From: Mesorhizobium temperatum
GTDB taxonomy: Bacteria > Pseudomonadota > Alphaproteobacteria > Rhizobiales > Rhizobiaceae
Reading direction: 5' to 3'
NCBI RefSeq assembly: GCF_002284575.1
Contig: NZ_NPKJ01000047.1
Span: forward strand, 58,181 to 122,180
Length of the DNA stretch: 64,000 nt
In this document: positions 44,783 to 54,734 of the stretch, piece after piece
Position numbering within the stretch: the stretch's first letter is position 1
How the letters are laid out: each line of letters begins with the position of its first letter
The notes under the pieces: model-generated
The model's input: the letters and a program-made list of their open reading frames with translations, nothing else
Database searches by the model: none
Told to the model about the DNA's origin: nothing
Translations under genes and position numbers: made by a program

Positions 44783-45550
44783 ATGCCGGTTGAAATCGAA
44801 CAGTTCATGTGCCGCAGCGACAATTTCGGCGTGCTGGTGCATGACCCGAAAAGCGGCCAGACCGCGATCATCGACGCGCCCGAGGAGGCGCCGATCCTGG
44901 CCGCGATCGAGCGTACCGGCTGGACGCCGACGATGATCCTGACCACCCATCACCATGTCGACCATGTCGAGGCCAATCTGGCGCTGAAGGAGCGCTTCAA
45001 GCTGCGCATTGTCGGACCGGAAGCGGAAAAGGCAAAAATCCCCGGCATCGACGAAACCGTCGAGCAAGGTTCGGTCATCCACCTCGGCGACGAGAGGATC
45101 GACGTGATCGCCACGCCCGGCCACACGGCAGGCCATGTCTCCTATCATCTGCCGGCATCGAAAGTGGCGTTCACCGCCGACACGCTGTTCGCGCTCGGCT
45201 GCGGCCGGCTGTTCGAATGCAAGCCGCCGGTGATGTATGAATCGCTGAAGAAGCTCGCGGCACTTCCGGCCGAGACGGTCGTTTATTGCGGCCATGAATA
45301 CACGCTCTCCAACGCCCGCTTCGCGCTGACCGTCGACCCGACCAATTCGGCATTGAAGGAGCGCGCTGCGAAAATCGAGGCGCTGCGCGCCGATGACAAG
45401 CCGACGCTGCCGACCACGATCGGCGAGGAACTGTCGACCAATCCGTTCCTGCGCTGGCACGACCCGGCAATCCGCAAGCATCTTGGCATGGAGAAAGCCT
45501 CCGACTCCGAAGTGTTCGCCGAAATTCGCAAGCGCAAGGACAACTTCTGA
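44783..45550 (+). CDS. gloB: Hydroxyacylglutathione hydrolase (glyoxalase II)
   Basis: A 255-residue metallo-beta-lactamase-fold enzyme. The metal ligands are THHHVDH at residues 55-61, the GHTAGHVSY His and the Asp in TADTLF; CGHEYT supplies the last His. The C-terminal glyoxalase-II domain has FLRWHDPAIRKHL. It hydrolyses S-lactoylglutathione in methylglyoxal detoxification. The cupin gene follows 22 bases downstream. Confidence 0.93.
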   Translation: MPVEIEQFMCRSDNFGVLVHDPKSGQTAIIDAPEEAPILAAIERTGWTPTMILTTHHHVDHVEANLALKERFKLRIVGPEAEKAKIPGIDETVEQGSVIHLGDERIDVIATPGHTAGHVSYHLPASKVAFTADTLFALGCGRLFECKPPVMYESLKKLAALPAETVVYCGHEYTLSNARFALTVDPTNSALKERAAKIEALRADDKPTLPTTIGEELSTNPFLRWHDPAIRKHLGMEKASDSEVFAEIRKRKDNF

Positions 45551-45572
45551 ACACCATGACGTGCTGGAAATC

Positions 45573-46001
45573 ATGACCAGTTCCGCCGAAATCATCGCAA
45601 CGCTCGGCCTGAAGCCGCATCCGGAAGGCGGCTGGTATGCCGAAACCTTCCGCGATGGCACGGAGGGCGCGCGCAGCCATTCGACCGCGATCTATTTCCT
45701 TTTGGAGCAGGAGCAAGTGTCGGCCTGGCACCGCGTCAAGGACGCGGCCGAGGTCTGGCACTTTTACGCCGGCGCTCCGCTGGCGCTGTCGATGCACCGG
45801 GAAAACGGACCGGTGATCGAGCAGGTGCTCGGCAAGGCATTGGCGGCGGGCGAGCGGCCGCAGATCGTCGTGCCGGCAGGCTGGTGGCAATCGGCACGCA
45901 GCCTGGGCGAGTGGACGCTGGTCGGCTGCACCGTGGCGCCAGGCTTCGATTTCGCCGCCTTCGAACTGGCCGAATCGGGCTGGCAGCCGGGAACGCCCTA
46001 G
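45573..46001 (+). CDS. DUF985 cupin-family protein
   Basis: A 142-residue cupin of the DUF985 group: LGLKPHPEGGWYAETFRD, SAWHRVKDAAEVWHFYAGAPL and VPAGWWQSARSLG give the two cupin motifs with several His and Glu residues for a metal. The enzyme activity is unknown. It follows gloB closely, so the two are probably cotranscribed. Confidence 0.84.
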   Translation: MTSSAEIIATLGLKPHPEGGWYAETFRDGTEGARSHSTAIYFLLEQEQVSAWHRVKDAAEVWHFYAGAPLALSMHRENGPVIEQVLGKALAAGERPQIVVPAGWWQSARSLGEWTLVGCTVAPGFDFAAFELAESGWQPGTP

Positions 46002-46167
46002 CTATGTCGAGATTCAGGTCAGGCCGAGCCGGAGTCGAAGACCGGCGCGAAGCGACCAAACAGGTGGACTCCGATAATCGGAACGGAGCGTAACGTTTGG
46101 GTACGTGAGTGCCGGAAGCGCAGGAAACCGCCGTTTGCAAACCCGCATCACTTGAATATCGACCTCC

Positions 46168-46836
46168 CTAACCCAGCAGGAAACCCATCGTGATCGCCAG
46201 CTGGGCGGCGTAATACAGCATCCAGACTGCGTAGCGCATCCAGGCGCGGTGTGGCGAGATGGCGCTCAGCAGGAACTTTTCCGAGGCGAGCAGCCCGTCG
46301 GACGCCATGAACAGCACGGCGCCGCAGATGATCCAGAAATTGCTCAGGGTGAGGGCTGAAATCGCCATGGCGAGGATTGCCGCGATATAGACGCCGACCG
46401 GAAGGCGCAAGGCGGGGCCGACACGGCGCCAGAGCGCAAAAAGCATGGCGAGCGCGAACACGGCCATTGCCATGGCAATCGCCGCGCGCCACGGCTCGGC
46501 CGACAGCAGCCCGACCCCGTTGCCGAAGCGCAGGAACAGCGCGATGTAAAGCCCATGTGCAACGAGAAAACTGGCCAGCCCGCCAAGAAAAGCCTTTTCA
46601 CCGTCGCGTGACAGGAACGCGTCGCCGATGGCGCTGAACGTCAGAGCCGCGACGAGCAGCCACGGACCGCCCTGCAGCGATGCCACCACGGCAAGCATTG
46701 CCACGGCCAGTGTCTTGACCGCAGAACGCGCAAGCGTCGGCGGCATGTCGATGGTGAAGGCGTAGATCGCTGCCGCCACCAGCGAAAACAGCAGCGTCGC
46801 ATTGGCGTTGGCTTCGATGCCGCCGGGAAACGGCAT
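46168..46836 (-). CDS. YhhN-family (TMEM86-like) membrane protein
   Basis: A 222-residue protein with seven to eight helices and the YhhN pattern GDAFLSRDGEKAFLGGLASFLVAHGLY plus a conserved GAVLFMASDGLLA. Animal TMEM86B of this family is a lysoplasmalogenase; bacterial roles are not settled. Its ATG overlaps the stop of the EamA exporter (TGATG), so both are co-translated. Confidence 0.83.
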   Translation of the reverse strand: MPFPGGIEANANATLLFSLVAAAIYAFTIDMPPTLARSAVKTLAVAMLAVVASLQGGPWLLVAALTFSAIGDAFLSRDGEKAFLGGLASFLVAHGLYIALFLRFGNGVGLLSAEPWRAAIAMAMAVFALAMLFALWRRVGPALRLPVGVYIAAILAMAISALTLSNFWIICGAVLFMASDGLLASEKFLLSAISPHRAWMRYAVWMLYYAAQLAITMGFLLG

Positions 46837-47723
46837 CACGCCCCGGCCTCGCTCGTTGCCCGCTTGCGCAAGAACAGCGATTTCGCCGCAAGGGCTGCCC
46901 CGCCGGTGATCAGCACGCAGGCGGCGAGGATGCGCAGGGACGGTTCGGCGAAACCGGCAGCAATCAGCACCAGCGTCGACAGCAGTGGCGCGGCATAGCT
47001 CGCCGCGCCCAGCACCTGGATGTTGCCGCGCTTGACCCCGATATCCCAGGCGTAGAAGGCCGCGCCCACCGGCATCAGTCCGAGGCCGAGCACGGCCAGC
47101 CACTGGCCGGCGCCGACAGGCAGCACCGTCTGTTCCAGCATGAGATGGCAGACAAGCGAAAGCGCTGCCGTAGCCGCACAGAACCAGGTGACGATGCTGG
47201 TCGGCACCGACGGAAAGCGGCGCGACAACAGCGAATAGGACGACCACAGCACGGCGCAGACGCCGGCCATCGCATAGCCGAAGGCATAGCGTGCGTCGAA
47301 GGCAAGCCCGCCACCCTTGGTGACGATCAGGAAAGTGCCGGCAAGGCCGAGCAGCGCGCCGACGACATGGTTCCAGGCCAGCCGCTCGCCCGGCATCAGC
47401 GCCGATCCGAGCACGATCAGCAGCGGCCACAAATAGGCGATGAGGCTCGCCTCCACCGCCGGTGCGTTGCGCAGCGCGGTGAAATAGAAGAAATGATAGC
47501 CGAACAGGCCGGCAATGCCGATCACCCACACTTGCGGCGGTATCTTCTGCCGGCTGGCGGCGGCCGGCATGAACAGCCGCGCGACGAGCCCGACGCCGGT
47601 GCCGATCGTGAAGGTGATCGCTGAAAGCAGGAACGGCGGCACCGCGCCGGAAGCGTCCGTGAGCAGCGCCAGCAGCGCCCACATGGCGACCGCCGAGAAG
47701 CCGATCAGTGTTGCGCGCCCCAT
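46836..47723 (-). CDS. EamA-family (DMT) transporter, YedA/RarD-like
   Basis: A 295-residue protein with ten helices in two EamA halves (FYFTALRNAPAVEASLIAYLWPLLIVLGS; GAAFYAWDIGVKRGNIQVLGAASYAAPLLSTL, in pieces). It belongs to the drug/metabolite exporter superfamily and probably exports an amino acid or metabolite. The ATG at 47723 has GGAG upstream. It overlaps the YhhN gene. Confidence 0.86.
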   Translation of the reverse strand: MGRATLIGFSAVAMWALLALLTDASGAVPPFLLSAITFTIGTGVGLVARLFMPAAASRQKIPPQVWVIGIAGLFGYHFFYFTALRNAPAVEASLIAYLWPLLIVLGSALMPGERLAWNHVVGALLGLAGTFLIVTKGGGLAFDARYAFGYAMAGVCAVLWSSYSLLSRRFPSVPTSIVTWFCAATAALSLVCHLMLEQTVLPVGAGQWLAVLGLGLMPVGAAFYAWDIGVKRGNIQVLGAASYAAPLLSTLVLIAAGFAEPSLRILAACVLITGGAALAAKSLFLRKRATSEAGA

Positions 47724-47751
47724 GTCCGTCTCCGGCGGCGCGCGATCGCGC

Positions 47752-48540
47752 CTATTCTGTCGCTTCGAACCGCTCCGCGCTGACGGTGAGGGTGCCGATT
47801 TTCGTACCGACCGTGGCGTGGATCGGCGCATATACGCCGGTTTGGCCAACCGGTGCAAACGTCACCATGATGCGGCTGCGCTTTCTTAGGTAATCCAAGG
47901 ATTTGCGGTTCTTGCGGTAACCCGCCACCGGCTCAAAGCCCAGCCTGCAGGTGACGGTATCGCCCTTGTAGCCGCGCACCGAGGTCGAGCCTTTCGAATC
48001 GTAGGTCAGCGTCAGATTGGCGCGCATCTCGCCGTCATAGAGCTTCACCGTGCGCCCGCAGACCTTGTCGAGACTATCGGCATGGATGACGGTGGCGGCC
48101 ATCGGATCGAGCACCGACGCGAGATGGCTGGCGCCCAGCGGTATCCAATTCTTGGGATTGCGCTTCTTCGGCGCTGGCACGACCTTCGTCGCGGTAACGG
48201 CGCCGTTGGCGAACTGGATATCGATCATCGATGCCTTCTCGCCCGATTTGTAGTCGGCGCGGAACGCCTGCGGCTGCAATTGCTTGCCCGAAATCTTGCC
48301 TTTTGACGAGACCGTGCCACGCGTGTCGTCGAATATTGTGGCGAGGCCGGCGCTGGAGACGCTGCCCTCGATCGAATAGGTATCGCCTTCGTAACTGCTG
48401 GAAAAGCTTGCCTTGGCCACCGAGAAGCCGTGGACCGAAACTGTATACTCGCCCTTGAAGGATTGTAGCGTGGCGGCAGACGCTGCCGTCGGCAGCGCCA
48501 CGGCGAGAGAGGCAAGGAGAGCATGGGACGAACGAAGCAT
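47752..48540 (-). CDS. DUF3108 family protein, exported
   Basis: A 262-residue protein with a signal peptide (LPTAASA) followed by a beta-rich DUF3108 domain: FKGEYTVSVHGFSVAKASFS, GLATIFDDTRGTVSSKGKI, GYKGDTVTCRLGFEPVAGYR. The family is of unknown function and is found widely in alphaproteobacteria; location in the periplasm is inferred. The ATG at 48540 is chosen so the signal peptide is complete. Confidence 0.82.
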   Translation of the reverse strand: MLRSSHALLASLAVALPTAASAATLQSFKGEYTVSVHGFSVAKASFSSSYEGDTYSIEGSVSSAGLATIFDDTRGTVSSKGKISGKQLQPQAFRADYKSGEKASMIDIQFANGAVTATKVVPAPKKRNPKNWIPLGASHLASVLDPMAATVIHADSLDKVCGRTVKLYDGEMRANLTLTYDSKGSTSVRGYKGDTVTCRLGFEPVAGYRKNRKSLDYLRKRSRIMVTFAPVGQTGVYAPIHATVGTKIGTLTVSAERFEATE

Positions 48541-48671
48541 GGCGGGATCGATCCTCGATTTTTCAGCGGAAGCGGACAACTCCGGCCTGGCATCTCCTTG
48601 TGCGATCGCTTATAGGCTGAATTCCGGCCTTTATGTGAAAGGCGTCGTCACACCCGCGCGCAAGCCGGAGC

Positions 48672-48700
48672 TTGACGCATCGGCGAAATGCAACTATGGA
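48672..48700 (+). promoter_or_regulatory. Promoter upstream of rpmB
   Basis: TTGACG at 48672-48677, 17 bases, then TATGGA at 48695-48700: a good sigma-70-type match. It lies about 95 bases before the rpmB ATG. Confidence 0.65.
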
Positions 48701-48796
48701 ACGCCAACTTTTTCCATAAGGCCGCCTGACCGAAACCGCGCGCCACCCGGCGCGGGTCGAATGTTTGGCCAGACCGAGAACTGAAGGTTTAGAACC

Positions 48797-49093
48797 ATGT
48801 CCCGCACCTGCGAACTCACTGCCAAGGCAGTCATGTCCGGCAACAATGTGAGCCACGCCAACAACAAGAGCAAGCGTCGCTTCCTGCCCAATCTCGTCAA
48901 TGTGACGCTGATCTCGGAAGCGCTGAACCAGAATGTTCGCCTGCGCATTTCGGCCAACGCGCTGCGTTCGGTCGAGCATCGCGGCGGCCTCGATGCGTTC
49001 CTGGCCAAGGCCGACGCCAAGGAGCTGTCGCAGCGCGCGCGCCTGCTGAAGAAGCAGATCGCCAAGAAGCTTGCCGAACAGCCGGCCGCTTAA
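48797..49093 (+). CDS. rpmB: 50S ribosomal protein L28
   Basis: A 98-residue L28 with the [23 protein letters not shown] start typical of alphaproteobacteria and a basic [13 protein letters not shown] segment. It binds 23S rRNA in the large subunit. It has its own promoter, and yhhQ follows 81 bases downstream. Confidence 0.96.
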   Translation: MSRTCELTAKAVMSGNNVSHANNKSKRRFLPNLVNVTLISEALNQNVRLRISANALRSVEHRGGLDAFLAKADAKELSQRARLLKKQIAKKLAEQPAA

Positions 49094-49147
49094 TTTTTCA
49101 GGCAACCGCCTTCCAAGGAGTGTCGTCCGAACTCGGCATGACACCCC

Positions 49148-49179
49148 GCTGGTTCCATTACCCAGGATAAAAAAATGAG
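49148..49179 (+). ncRNA. preQ1-I-like riboswitch overlapping the yhhQ start codon
   Basis: CTGG (49149-49152) pairs with CCAG (49162-49165) as P1. The loop starts TTC and includes CATT (49156-49159), and an A7 tract (49169-49175) follows. CATT can pair with AATG (49174-49177), which contains the start codon, to form the H-type pseudoknot of class-I preQ1 aptamers. The pattern GGTTC-N-ACCC-NNN-AAAAAA matches that class. The AGGA ribosome site is also partly in P1. The gene is the queuosine-precursor transporter, the right target. Confidence 0.82.
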
Positions 49180-49855
49180 TTTTGTCTCCCGATATCTGTC
49201 CTTTGTTGCGGCCATGGCGCTTGTCGTGGTGGCGTCGAACATCCTCGTGCAGTTCCCGCTGCAAGGTGCGATCGGCGGCTTGTCGCTGGCCGACATTCTG
49301 ACCTGGGGCGCCTTCACCTATCCGTTCTCCTTCCTGGTCACCGACCTTGCCAACCGCCGCTACGGCCCGGCCGTGGCGCGCCGGATCGTGTTTGTCGGCT
49401 TCGCGGCGGCGGTGATCTGCTCGGTCCTCATCCCGCCCCTGCTGTTCCGCTACGGCTTGATCGAGTTCGAAACGGCCGCCGACCGGTTGGTGCGCATTGC
49501 GGCGGCTTCCGGCACCGCGTTCCTGATCGCGCAACTGCTCGACGTGACCGTATTCAACCAGCTGCGCCGGCAGAGCTGGTGGCGGGCGCCGATCGTCGGC
49601 ACGCTGGTCGGCTCGGTATTCGACACCGCCGTGTTCTTCACCGTCGCCTTTTCGGCGGCTTTCGCCTTCGCTGGCCCGAACGATGGCTTCGCGCTCGAAA
49701 CCGCGCCGCTGATGGGCGTGCTGCCGGTCGAGGCCATGCGCTGGGTGTCATGGGCGCTCGGCGACCTCGGCGTGAAGCTGATCATAGCCGTGGTGGCGCT
49801 GATCCCCTACAGGCTGCTTGCCGCCCGCTGGAGCCAGCCGGCACTGGCGGCATAG
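49175..49855 (+). CDS. yhhQ: Queuosine precursor transporter YhhQ (VUT family)
   Basis: A 226-residue protein with six helices of the VUT/YhhQ family: NILVQFPLQG, the TYPFSFLVTDLANRRYGPAVARR signature in two pieces, and VFDTAVFFTVAF. YhhQ imports preQ0/preQ1 for queuosine modification of tRNA. The ATG at 49175 lies inside a preQ1-I-like aptamer, with AGGA seven bases upstream. Confidence 0.9.
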   Translation: MSFVSRYLSFVAAMALVVVASNILVQFPLQGAIGGLSLADILTWGAFTYPFSFLVTDLANRRYGPAVARRIVFVGFAAAVICSVLIPPLLFRYGLIEFETAADRLVRIAAASGTAFLIAQLLDVTVFNQLRRQSWWRAPIVGTLVGSVFDTAVFFTVAFSAAFAFAGPNDGFALETAPLMGVLPVEAMRWVSWALGDLGVKLIIAVVALIPYRLLAARWSQPALAA

Positions 49856-49902
49856 AGCATGATCCCTGAAAGTGGGAACCGGTTTTCGGAAAAGATCATG
49901 CT
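49856..49902. repeat. GGGAACCGG-family palindromic repeat
   Basis: AGCATGATC pairs with GATCATGCT around GTGGGAACCGGTTTTCGG. It starts one base past the yhhQ stop codon and could serve as its terminator-like 3' structure. A half-copy (GAGCATGATCCC) follows at 49914. Confidence 0.75.
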
Positions 49903-49917
49903 CACAGGTTCTCGAGC

Positions 49918-50619
49918 ATGATCCCATGGGTCCAGCTCGATACCGCGAAAACGCCTGACGGCGACCACGAGCTTCGCCTGAAACAACGCGGCACCGAATT
50001 CTCGATCATGCTCGGCTCGAACGAGCTGATGAACAGCCGCCTCAGCGGTTCCGAGGAAGCGCTGGCAAGACTGTCCTGCCAAAGGATTGCCGGCCGCCCG
50101 CAAGCCAAAATCCTGATTGGCGGGCTGGGCATGGGTTTCACGCTGCGTGCGGCGCTTGCCGAGCTCGGCGCCAATGCCGGTATCGTTGTCGCCGAGTTGG
50201 TGCCAGCCGTCGTGGCATGGGCACACGGCCCGATGGCGGCGGTTTTCGGCGGCTGTCTCGACGATCCGCGCGTGACTGTTCGCGAGCAGGATGTCGGGCA
50301 GATCATACGATCGGAAGCCTCGGCTTGGGATGCCATCCTGCTCGACGTCGACAACGGTCCGGAAGGAATCGTCCACGAGGCCAACGATGCTCTCTACAGT
50401 ATAGCCGGGCTGATCAGCGCGAGAGCAGCGCTCAAGCCCAGCGGCGTGCTGGCGGTCTGGTCGCAGGGACCCGACAGCGGCTTCGCCCGCAGGCTCAAGC
50501 AGGCAGGCTTCGCGGTCGAGGAAGTCAAGGTCCGCGCCAATGGCAAGCGCGGCGCGCGCCACGTCATCTGGATCGCGACCAACGGACCCCGGCCTGCCGC
50601 AACCGGCGCCAAGCTGTAG
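49918..50619 (+). CDS. Spermidine synthase-like methyltransferase-fold protein
   Basis: A 233-residue protein with a spermidine-synthase-like Rossmann core: ILIGGLGMGFTLRAALAELG, VVAELVPAVVAWA and WDAILLDVDNGPEG. The conserved Tyr/Asp residues of true spermidine synthases are incomplete, so polyamine activity is doubtful. The only ATG in place is at 49918, within a half-copy of the palindromic repeat; there is no visible Shine-Dalgarno. Confidence 0.75.
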   Translation: MIPWVQLDTAKTPDGDHELRLKQRGTEFSIMLGSNELMNSRLSGSEEALARLSCQRIAGRPQAKILIGGLGMGFTLRAALAELGANAGIVVAELVPAVVAWAHGPMAAVFGGCLDDPRVTVREQDVGQIIRSEASAWDAILLDVDNGPEGIVHEANDALYSIAGLISARAALKPSGVLAVWSQGPDSGFARRLKQAGFAVEEVKVRANGKRGARHVIWIATNGPRPAATGAKL

Positions 50620-50651
50620 CTTGTTATCGGCCGTCCCTTGCCGACCGCCTC

Positions 50652-51683
50652 TCAATCCTCGTGCAGCACAAATTCCAGATAGAGATTGCGCTGCAGCATC
50701 GAGTGGTTGTCGTCCGAGATCAGCGACACCATCAGCGCGCCGTCGTCGCGGGTCCAGACGTCTAGCCCTTCCATGTTGTCGATCTGGTAGCTCATGTCGG
50801 CTTCCATCAGCACCGGCCCGTCGGCAACGGCGCCCTTCTCGACGCTCTCGCCATAGATGCGCCGCAGCCGGATCTTGACGCCGCGGGCCATCGAATAGCT
50901 GCGCTCCAAAAGCAAGAGGTCGCCGTCCGGCAGGAAGGCGCCGTCGGTGATATCGAAATCGCCGTTGCGCTTAACGGTGAAAACGCCTTTGTGCGGCCCT
51001 TCGATAACAGCCGCATAGATGTTGCCTGATTTGTCGAGGCTCTTTTCCGAGACCACGACCAGCCCGGCTTCGTGCTGCCCGTGAGGATTGGCGTGGGTGA
51101 TGGTCTCAAAGCCACGATTCCGTCGGAGCTCCCAGGCAGGAACCAGGAAGTCGAGCTGCCTGAACGGCGGCTTCATGTCTTTCGGGGCAATGCTGAACTG
51201 GGCGACACGGGGGTTGCGCTCGAAGCCGACCGTGGCAATGCCGTCCTTGACCGCAAGCCCTTCGGCATCGACCTGCCATTTCTCGTCGATCAGCTGGCCC
51301 GCCTCGTCGGCCATTTGCTGCATACGGAAATTCTCGATGCCCGACGGGCGCTTGTCGGCATCATGGGTAACGGTGCCGAAGAACCAGAAACCGGTGTCGG
51401 CGACGCCGATGAAATCACTGCCGGGCTTGAGGAAGCGAAACGCCGACAGCGCGCCGAAATCGCGTGATGGCGAGGTCATTTCCAGCCCGCCGACGAATTC
51501 GAGCGGGCCGAACCGCTTTTCGTCACGGCCGATGTGAAACCGGTCTATAGGCCGTGCCGAGATTTCGATCGGCTCGACCGAAACGGTGCCGGCGGCGATG
51601 CATGGCGACAAGGCGATGCCGGCAACGAACAGCGCTGTGGCGGTGAAAAGCGTCTGCCGAAAGCCGCCCCGCAAAAAAATCAT
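50652..51683 (-). CDS. Esterase-like activity of phytase family protein
   Basis: A 343-residue exported protein: signal peptide ending near CIAAG, then a beta-propeller-like domain with [29 protein letters not shown] and [16 protein letters not shown] motifs of the phytase-like esterase family. It may hydrolyse a phosphate or acyl ester in the periplasm. Its ATG overlaps the cobT stop by four bases, though no link to cobalamin is obvious. Confidence 0.83.
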   Translation of the reverse strand: MIFLRGGFRQTLFTATALFVAGIALSPCIAAGTVSVEPIEISARPIDRFHIGRDEKRFGPLEFVGGLEMTSPSRDFGALSAFRFLKPGSDFIGVADTGFWFFGTVTHDADKRPSGIENFRMQQMADEAGQLIDEKWQVDAEGLAVKDGIATVGFERNPRVAQFSIAPKDMKPPFRQLDFLVPAWELRRNRGFETITHANPHGQHEAGLVVVSEKSLDKSGNIYAAVIEGPHKGVFTVKRNGDFDITDGAFLPDGDLLLLERSYSMARGVKIRLRRIYGESVEKGAVADGPVLMEADMSYQIDNMEGLDVWTRDDGALMVSLISDDNHSMLQRNLYLEFVLHED

Positions 51684-53578
51684 CCGGCGCGCCGCATGCC
51701 ACCGCGTCGCGTGTCCCGCGTACTTTCCTCGCCAAACAGCGAGGCCAGTTGCTCGGTCATGGCGCCGGCCAGTTCCTCGGCATCGACGATGGTGACGGCG
51801 CGGCGATAGTAGCGGGTAACGTCGTGGCCGATGCCGATGGCCAAAAGCTCGACCGGCGAGCGCGTCTCGATCAGTTCGATCACCGCGCGCAAATGCCGTT
51901 CGAGATAGTTGCCCGGATTGACCGAAAGCGTCGAATCGTCGACCGGTGCGCCGTCTGAGATCATCATCAGGATCTTGCGCTGCTCCGGCCGGGCGATCAG
52001 GCGGTTGTGCGCCCACAGCAGCGCCTCGCCATCAATGTTTTCCTTGAGCAGGCCCTCGCGCATCATCAGGCCGAGATTGCGGCGCGCCCGCCGCCACGGA
52101 TGGTCGGCGGATTTGTAGATGATGTGGCGCAGATCGTTGAGCCGGCCGGGATTCGGCGGCTTGCCTTCCTTCAGCCATTTCTCGCGTGCCTGCCCGCCCT
52201 TCCAGGCGCGGGTGGTGAAGCCGAGGATCTCGACCGAAACGCCGCAGCGTTCCAGCGTGCGCGCCAGAATGTCGGCGCAGGTGGCGGCGACCGTGATCGG
52301 CCGGCCGCGCATCGAGCCCGAATTGTCGAGCACCAGCGTCACCACCGTGTCGCGGAATTTGGTGTCACGTTCCTGCTTGAAGGACAGCGGCTGCATCGGG
52401 TCGATGACGACGCGCACCAGCCGCGCCGGATCGAGATAACCCTCTTCGAGATCGAAATCCCAGGACCGGTTCTGCTGCGCCATCAGGCGGCGCTGCAGCC
52501 GGTTGGCCAGCCGGCCGACAACGCCCGACAGGTTGGCAAGCTGCTTGTCGAGGAAGGCGCGCAGCCGATCCAGTTCTTCCTCTTCGCACAGGTCCTCCGC
52601 ACCCACCGTCTCATCGAAGGCGGTGGTGAAGACCTTATAATCGATCTCCTTCGACAGATTGGTGAAGGGATTGTCGTTGCGGCGCGCCTCGCCGGGTGTC
52701 TCGGCATCGGCGTCGTCATCGTCGGACAGGTCGTCGGCGGTGGCATCGGATGCCTCCGTCTCGGCCGATTGCTCGTCGTCGGACGACGCCTCGGTGTCGT
52801 CGGACTGCGACTGCTCGGAGCCGGAATCGTCCTCTCCGCCCTCCTCACTCTGCTCCTCGCCTTGCGGCTGGTTTTCGTCATTGTCTTCGGAGTCTTCGGT
52901 CTCTTGGTCGTCACCGAGTTCCTCGGCCATTTCCATGGAAGCCAGCATCTCGCGCACGACGCGGGCGAAGGCCTGCTGGTCGTCGAGCTTTGCCGACAGC
53001 CCGTCGAGATCGGCACTTGCCTTCTCCTCGACCCATGGACGCCAGAGGTCGACCAGCCGCTCGCCGCTCTTCGGCACGGCGCGGCCGGTCAGCTTTTCGC
53101 GGACCATCAGGGCCAGCGCTTCCTCGATCGGCGCATCGGCCTTGTCCTTGACGTCGATCAGGTTGCCCCTGGCGTATTTGTCCTCGAGCATCGAGCCGAT
53201 GTTGTCGGCCACACCTTGCATCGCGCGGGAGCCGATCGCCTCGACGCGGGCCTGCTCGACCGCATCGTAGATGGCGCGGGCCTGTTTGCCCTCCGGCGCC
53301 AGCCTGGTGTGGATGCGCGTGTCGTGGCAGGCGCGCTTCAACGCCATGGAATCGCCGAGCCCGCGGGTGATGGCGATGTCGGCCTTCGAGGCTTTTTTCG
53401 GCAGTTCAGGGAGCCGGGCGCGGCTGCCGGCGAGCGCCGGCCGATCCTTGGCGAAACCGACTTCGAGGTCCTTGTCGCCGGCAATCGCGCGCATGCAGAC
53501 GGTGACGGCGCGCTTGAAGCTGTCGGCTTCAGACCCCGTCTTCGACTTGTTGCGCGTGTTGTCGCCCGGACCCGCCAT
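51680..53578 (-). CDS. cobT: Aerobic cobaltochelatase subunit CobT
   Basis: A 632-residue CobT with a helical N-terminal part, an acidic Asp/Glu/Ser/Gln-rich linker near residues 220-300 and a C-terminal vWA domain whose metal site is [13 protein letters not shown] near residue 415, with [11 protein letters not shown] later. With CobS and CobN it inserts Co(2+) into hydrogenobyrinic acid diamide in aerobic B12 synthesis. The cobN gene is not in this window. It lies 47 bases after cobS. Confidence 0.94.
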   Translation of the reverse strand: MAGPGDNTRNKSKTGSEADSFKRAVTVCMRAIAGDKDLEVGFAKDRPALAGSRARLPELPKKASKADIAITRGLGDSMALKRACHDTRIHTRLAPEGKQARAIYDAVEQARVEAIGSRAMQGVADNIGSMLEDKYARGNLIDVKDKADAPIEEALALMVREKLTGRAVPKSGERLVDLWRPWVEEKASADLDGLSAKLDDQQAFARVVREMLASMEMAEELGDDQETEDSEDNDENQPQGEEQSEEGGEDDSGSEQSQSDDTEASSDDEQSAETEASDATADDLSDDDDADAETPGEARRNDNPFTNLSKEIDYKVFTTAFDETVGAEDLCEEEELDRLRAFLDKQLANLSGVVGRLANRLQRRLMAQQNRSWDFDLEEGYLDPARLVRVVIDPMQPLSFKQERDTKFRDTVVTLVLDNSGSMRGRPITVAATCADILARTLERCGVSVEILGFTTRAWKGGQAREKWLKEGKPPNPGRLNDLRHIIYKSADHPWRRARRNLGLMMREGLLKENIDGEALLWAHNRLIARPEQRKILMMISDGAPVDDSTLSVNPGNYLERHLRAVIELIETRSPVELLAIGIGHDVTRYYRRAVTIVDAEELAGAMTEQLASLFGEESTRDTRRGGMRRAG

Positions 53579-53625
53579 CGATCATTCCTTGGAGCATGAC
53601 CCCGAAAATCGGAATCGAGCCATGC

Positions 53626-54612
53626 TTACCCCAGCACCACGTTGGCGGCGCTCTCCGGCAGATCCTGGCCGAAGGCACGCTGGTAGAACTCGGCGACCAG
53701 CGAGCGTTCCAGCTCGTCGCACTTGTTGAGGAAGGTCAGCCGGAACGCCATGCCGATATCGCCGAAGATCTCGGCATTCTCGGCCCAGGTGATGACCGTG
53801 CGCGGGCTCATGACTGTCGACAGGTCGCCATTGATGAAGGCCGAACGCGTCATGTCGGCGACGCGCACCATCTTGTTGACGATCTCCTTGCCCTTGCCGT
53901 CGCGATAGTGCTTGGCCTTGGCCAGCACGATGTTCACCTCATTGTCGTGCGGCAGATAGTTCAGCGTGGTGACGATCGACCAGCGGTCCATCTGCGCCTG
54001 ATTGATCTGCTGGGTGCCGTGATAAAGGCCGGTGGTGTCGCCGAGACCGACGGTGTTGGCGGTCGAGAACAGCCGGAACGCCGGATGCGGGCGGATGACC
54101 CGGCTCTGGTCGAGCAGCGTCAGCCGGCCGGACGATTCCAGCACGCGCTGGATGACGAACATTACGTCCGGACGGCCGGCATCGTACTCGTCGAAGCACA
54201 GCGCAACATTGTGCTGGTAGGCCCAGGGCAGGATGCCGTCGCGGAATTCGGTGATCTGCAGCCCTTCCTTGACGACGATGGCGTCTTTGCCGACGAGGTC
54301 GATGCGGCTGACATGGCTGTCGAGATTGACGCGCACCATAGGCCAGTTGAGGCGGGCGGCGACCTGCTCGATATGCGTCGACTTGCCGGTGCCGTGATAG
54401 CCCGCCACCATGACGCGGCGGTTGTAGGCGAAGCCGGCGAGGATCGCCATCGTCGTGTTCTTGTCGAACAGATAGTCCGGGTCGATGTCGGGCACATGCT
54501 CGCTCGTCACCGAATAGGCCGGCACCACCATCTTGGACTCGAAGCCAAATTTCTCCTTCACCGACACGGTGGTGTCGGGCAGGTTGGCGATGTCGCGATC
54601 GACCTTGTTCAT
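53626..54612 (-). CDS. cobS: Aerobic cobaltochelatase subunit CobS
   Basis: A 328-residue AAA+ ATPase: [18 protein letters not shown] start, Walker [10 protein letters not shown] near residues 68-76, Walker [13 protein letters not shown], and [18 protein letters not shown] with the sensor residues. It forms rings with CobT that drive cobalt insertion by CobN. The ATG at 54612 is chosen by homology and GGAGAC upstream; a TTG at 54657 would add 15 residues. Confidence 0.95.
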   Translation of the reverse strand: MNKVDRDIANLPDTTVSVKEKFGFESKMVVPAYSVTSEHVPDIDPDYLFDKNTTMAILAGFAYNRRVMVAGYHGTGKSTHIEQVAARLNWPMVRVNLDSHVSRIDLVGKDAIVVKEGLQITEFRDGILPWAYQHNVALCFDEYDAGRPDVMFVIQRVLESSGRLTLLDQSRVIRPHPAFRLFSTANTVGLGDTTGLYHGTQQINQAQMDRWSIVTTLNYLPHDNEVNIVLAKAKHYRDGKGKEIVNKMVRVADMTRSAFINGDLSTVMSPRTVITWAENAEIFGDIGMAFRLTFLNKCDELERSLVAEFYQRAFGQDLPESAANVVLG

Positions 54613-54734
54613 CTTTATCAACGTCTCCACGGGCGAAACGCCTGATTTCGCCGGCAATCGATTTGTTCGGGGGCGGTCTTAAAGACTTTTCCAACCTTGT
54701 GAAAGTTGGAAAACGACACGAACCGTAACGTCGC

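Noticed and set aside
52007..53599. Long plus-strand frame (530 codons) opposite cobT
   Set aside because: It is the antisense shadow of a well-supported cobT gene and has composition typical of shadows (many Arg, Gln, His).
53596..54645. Long plus-strand frame opposite cobS
   Set aside because: Antisense of a clear AAA+ gene with no recognisable domain.
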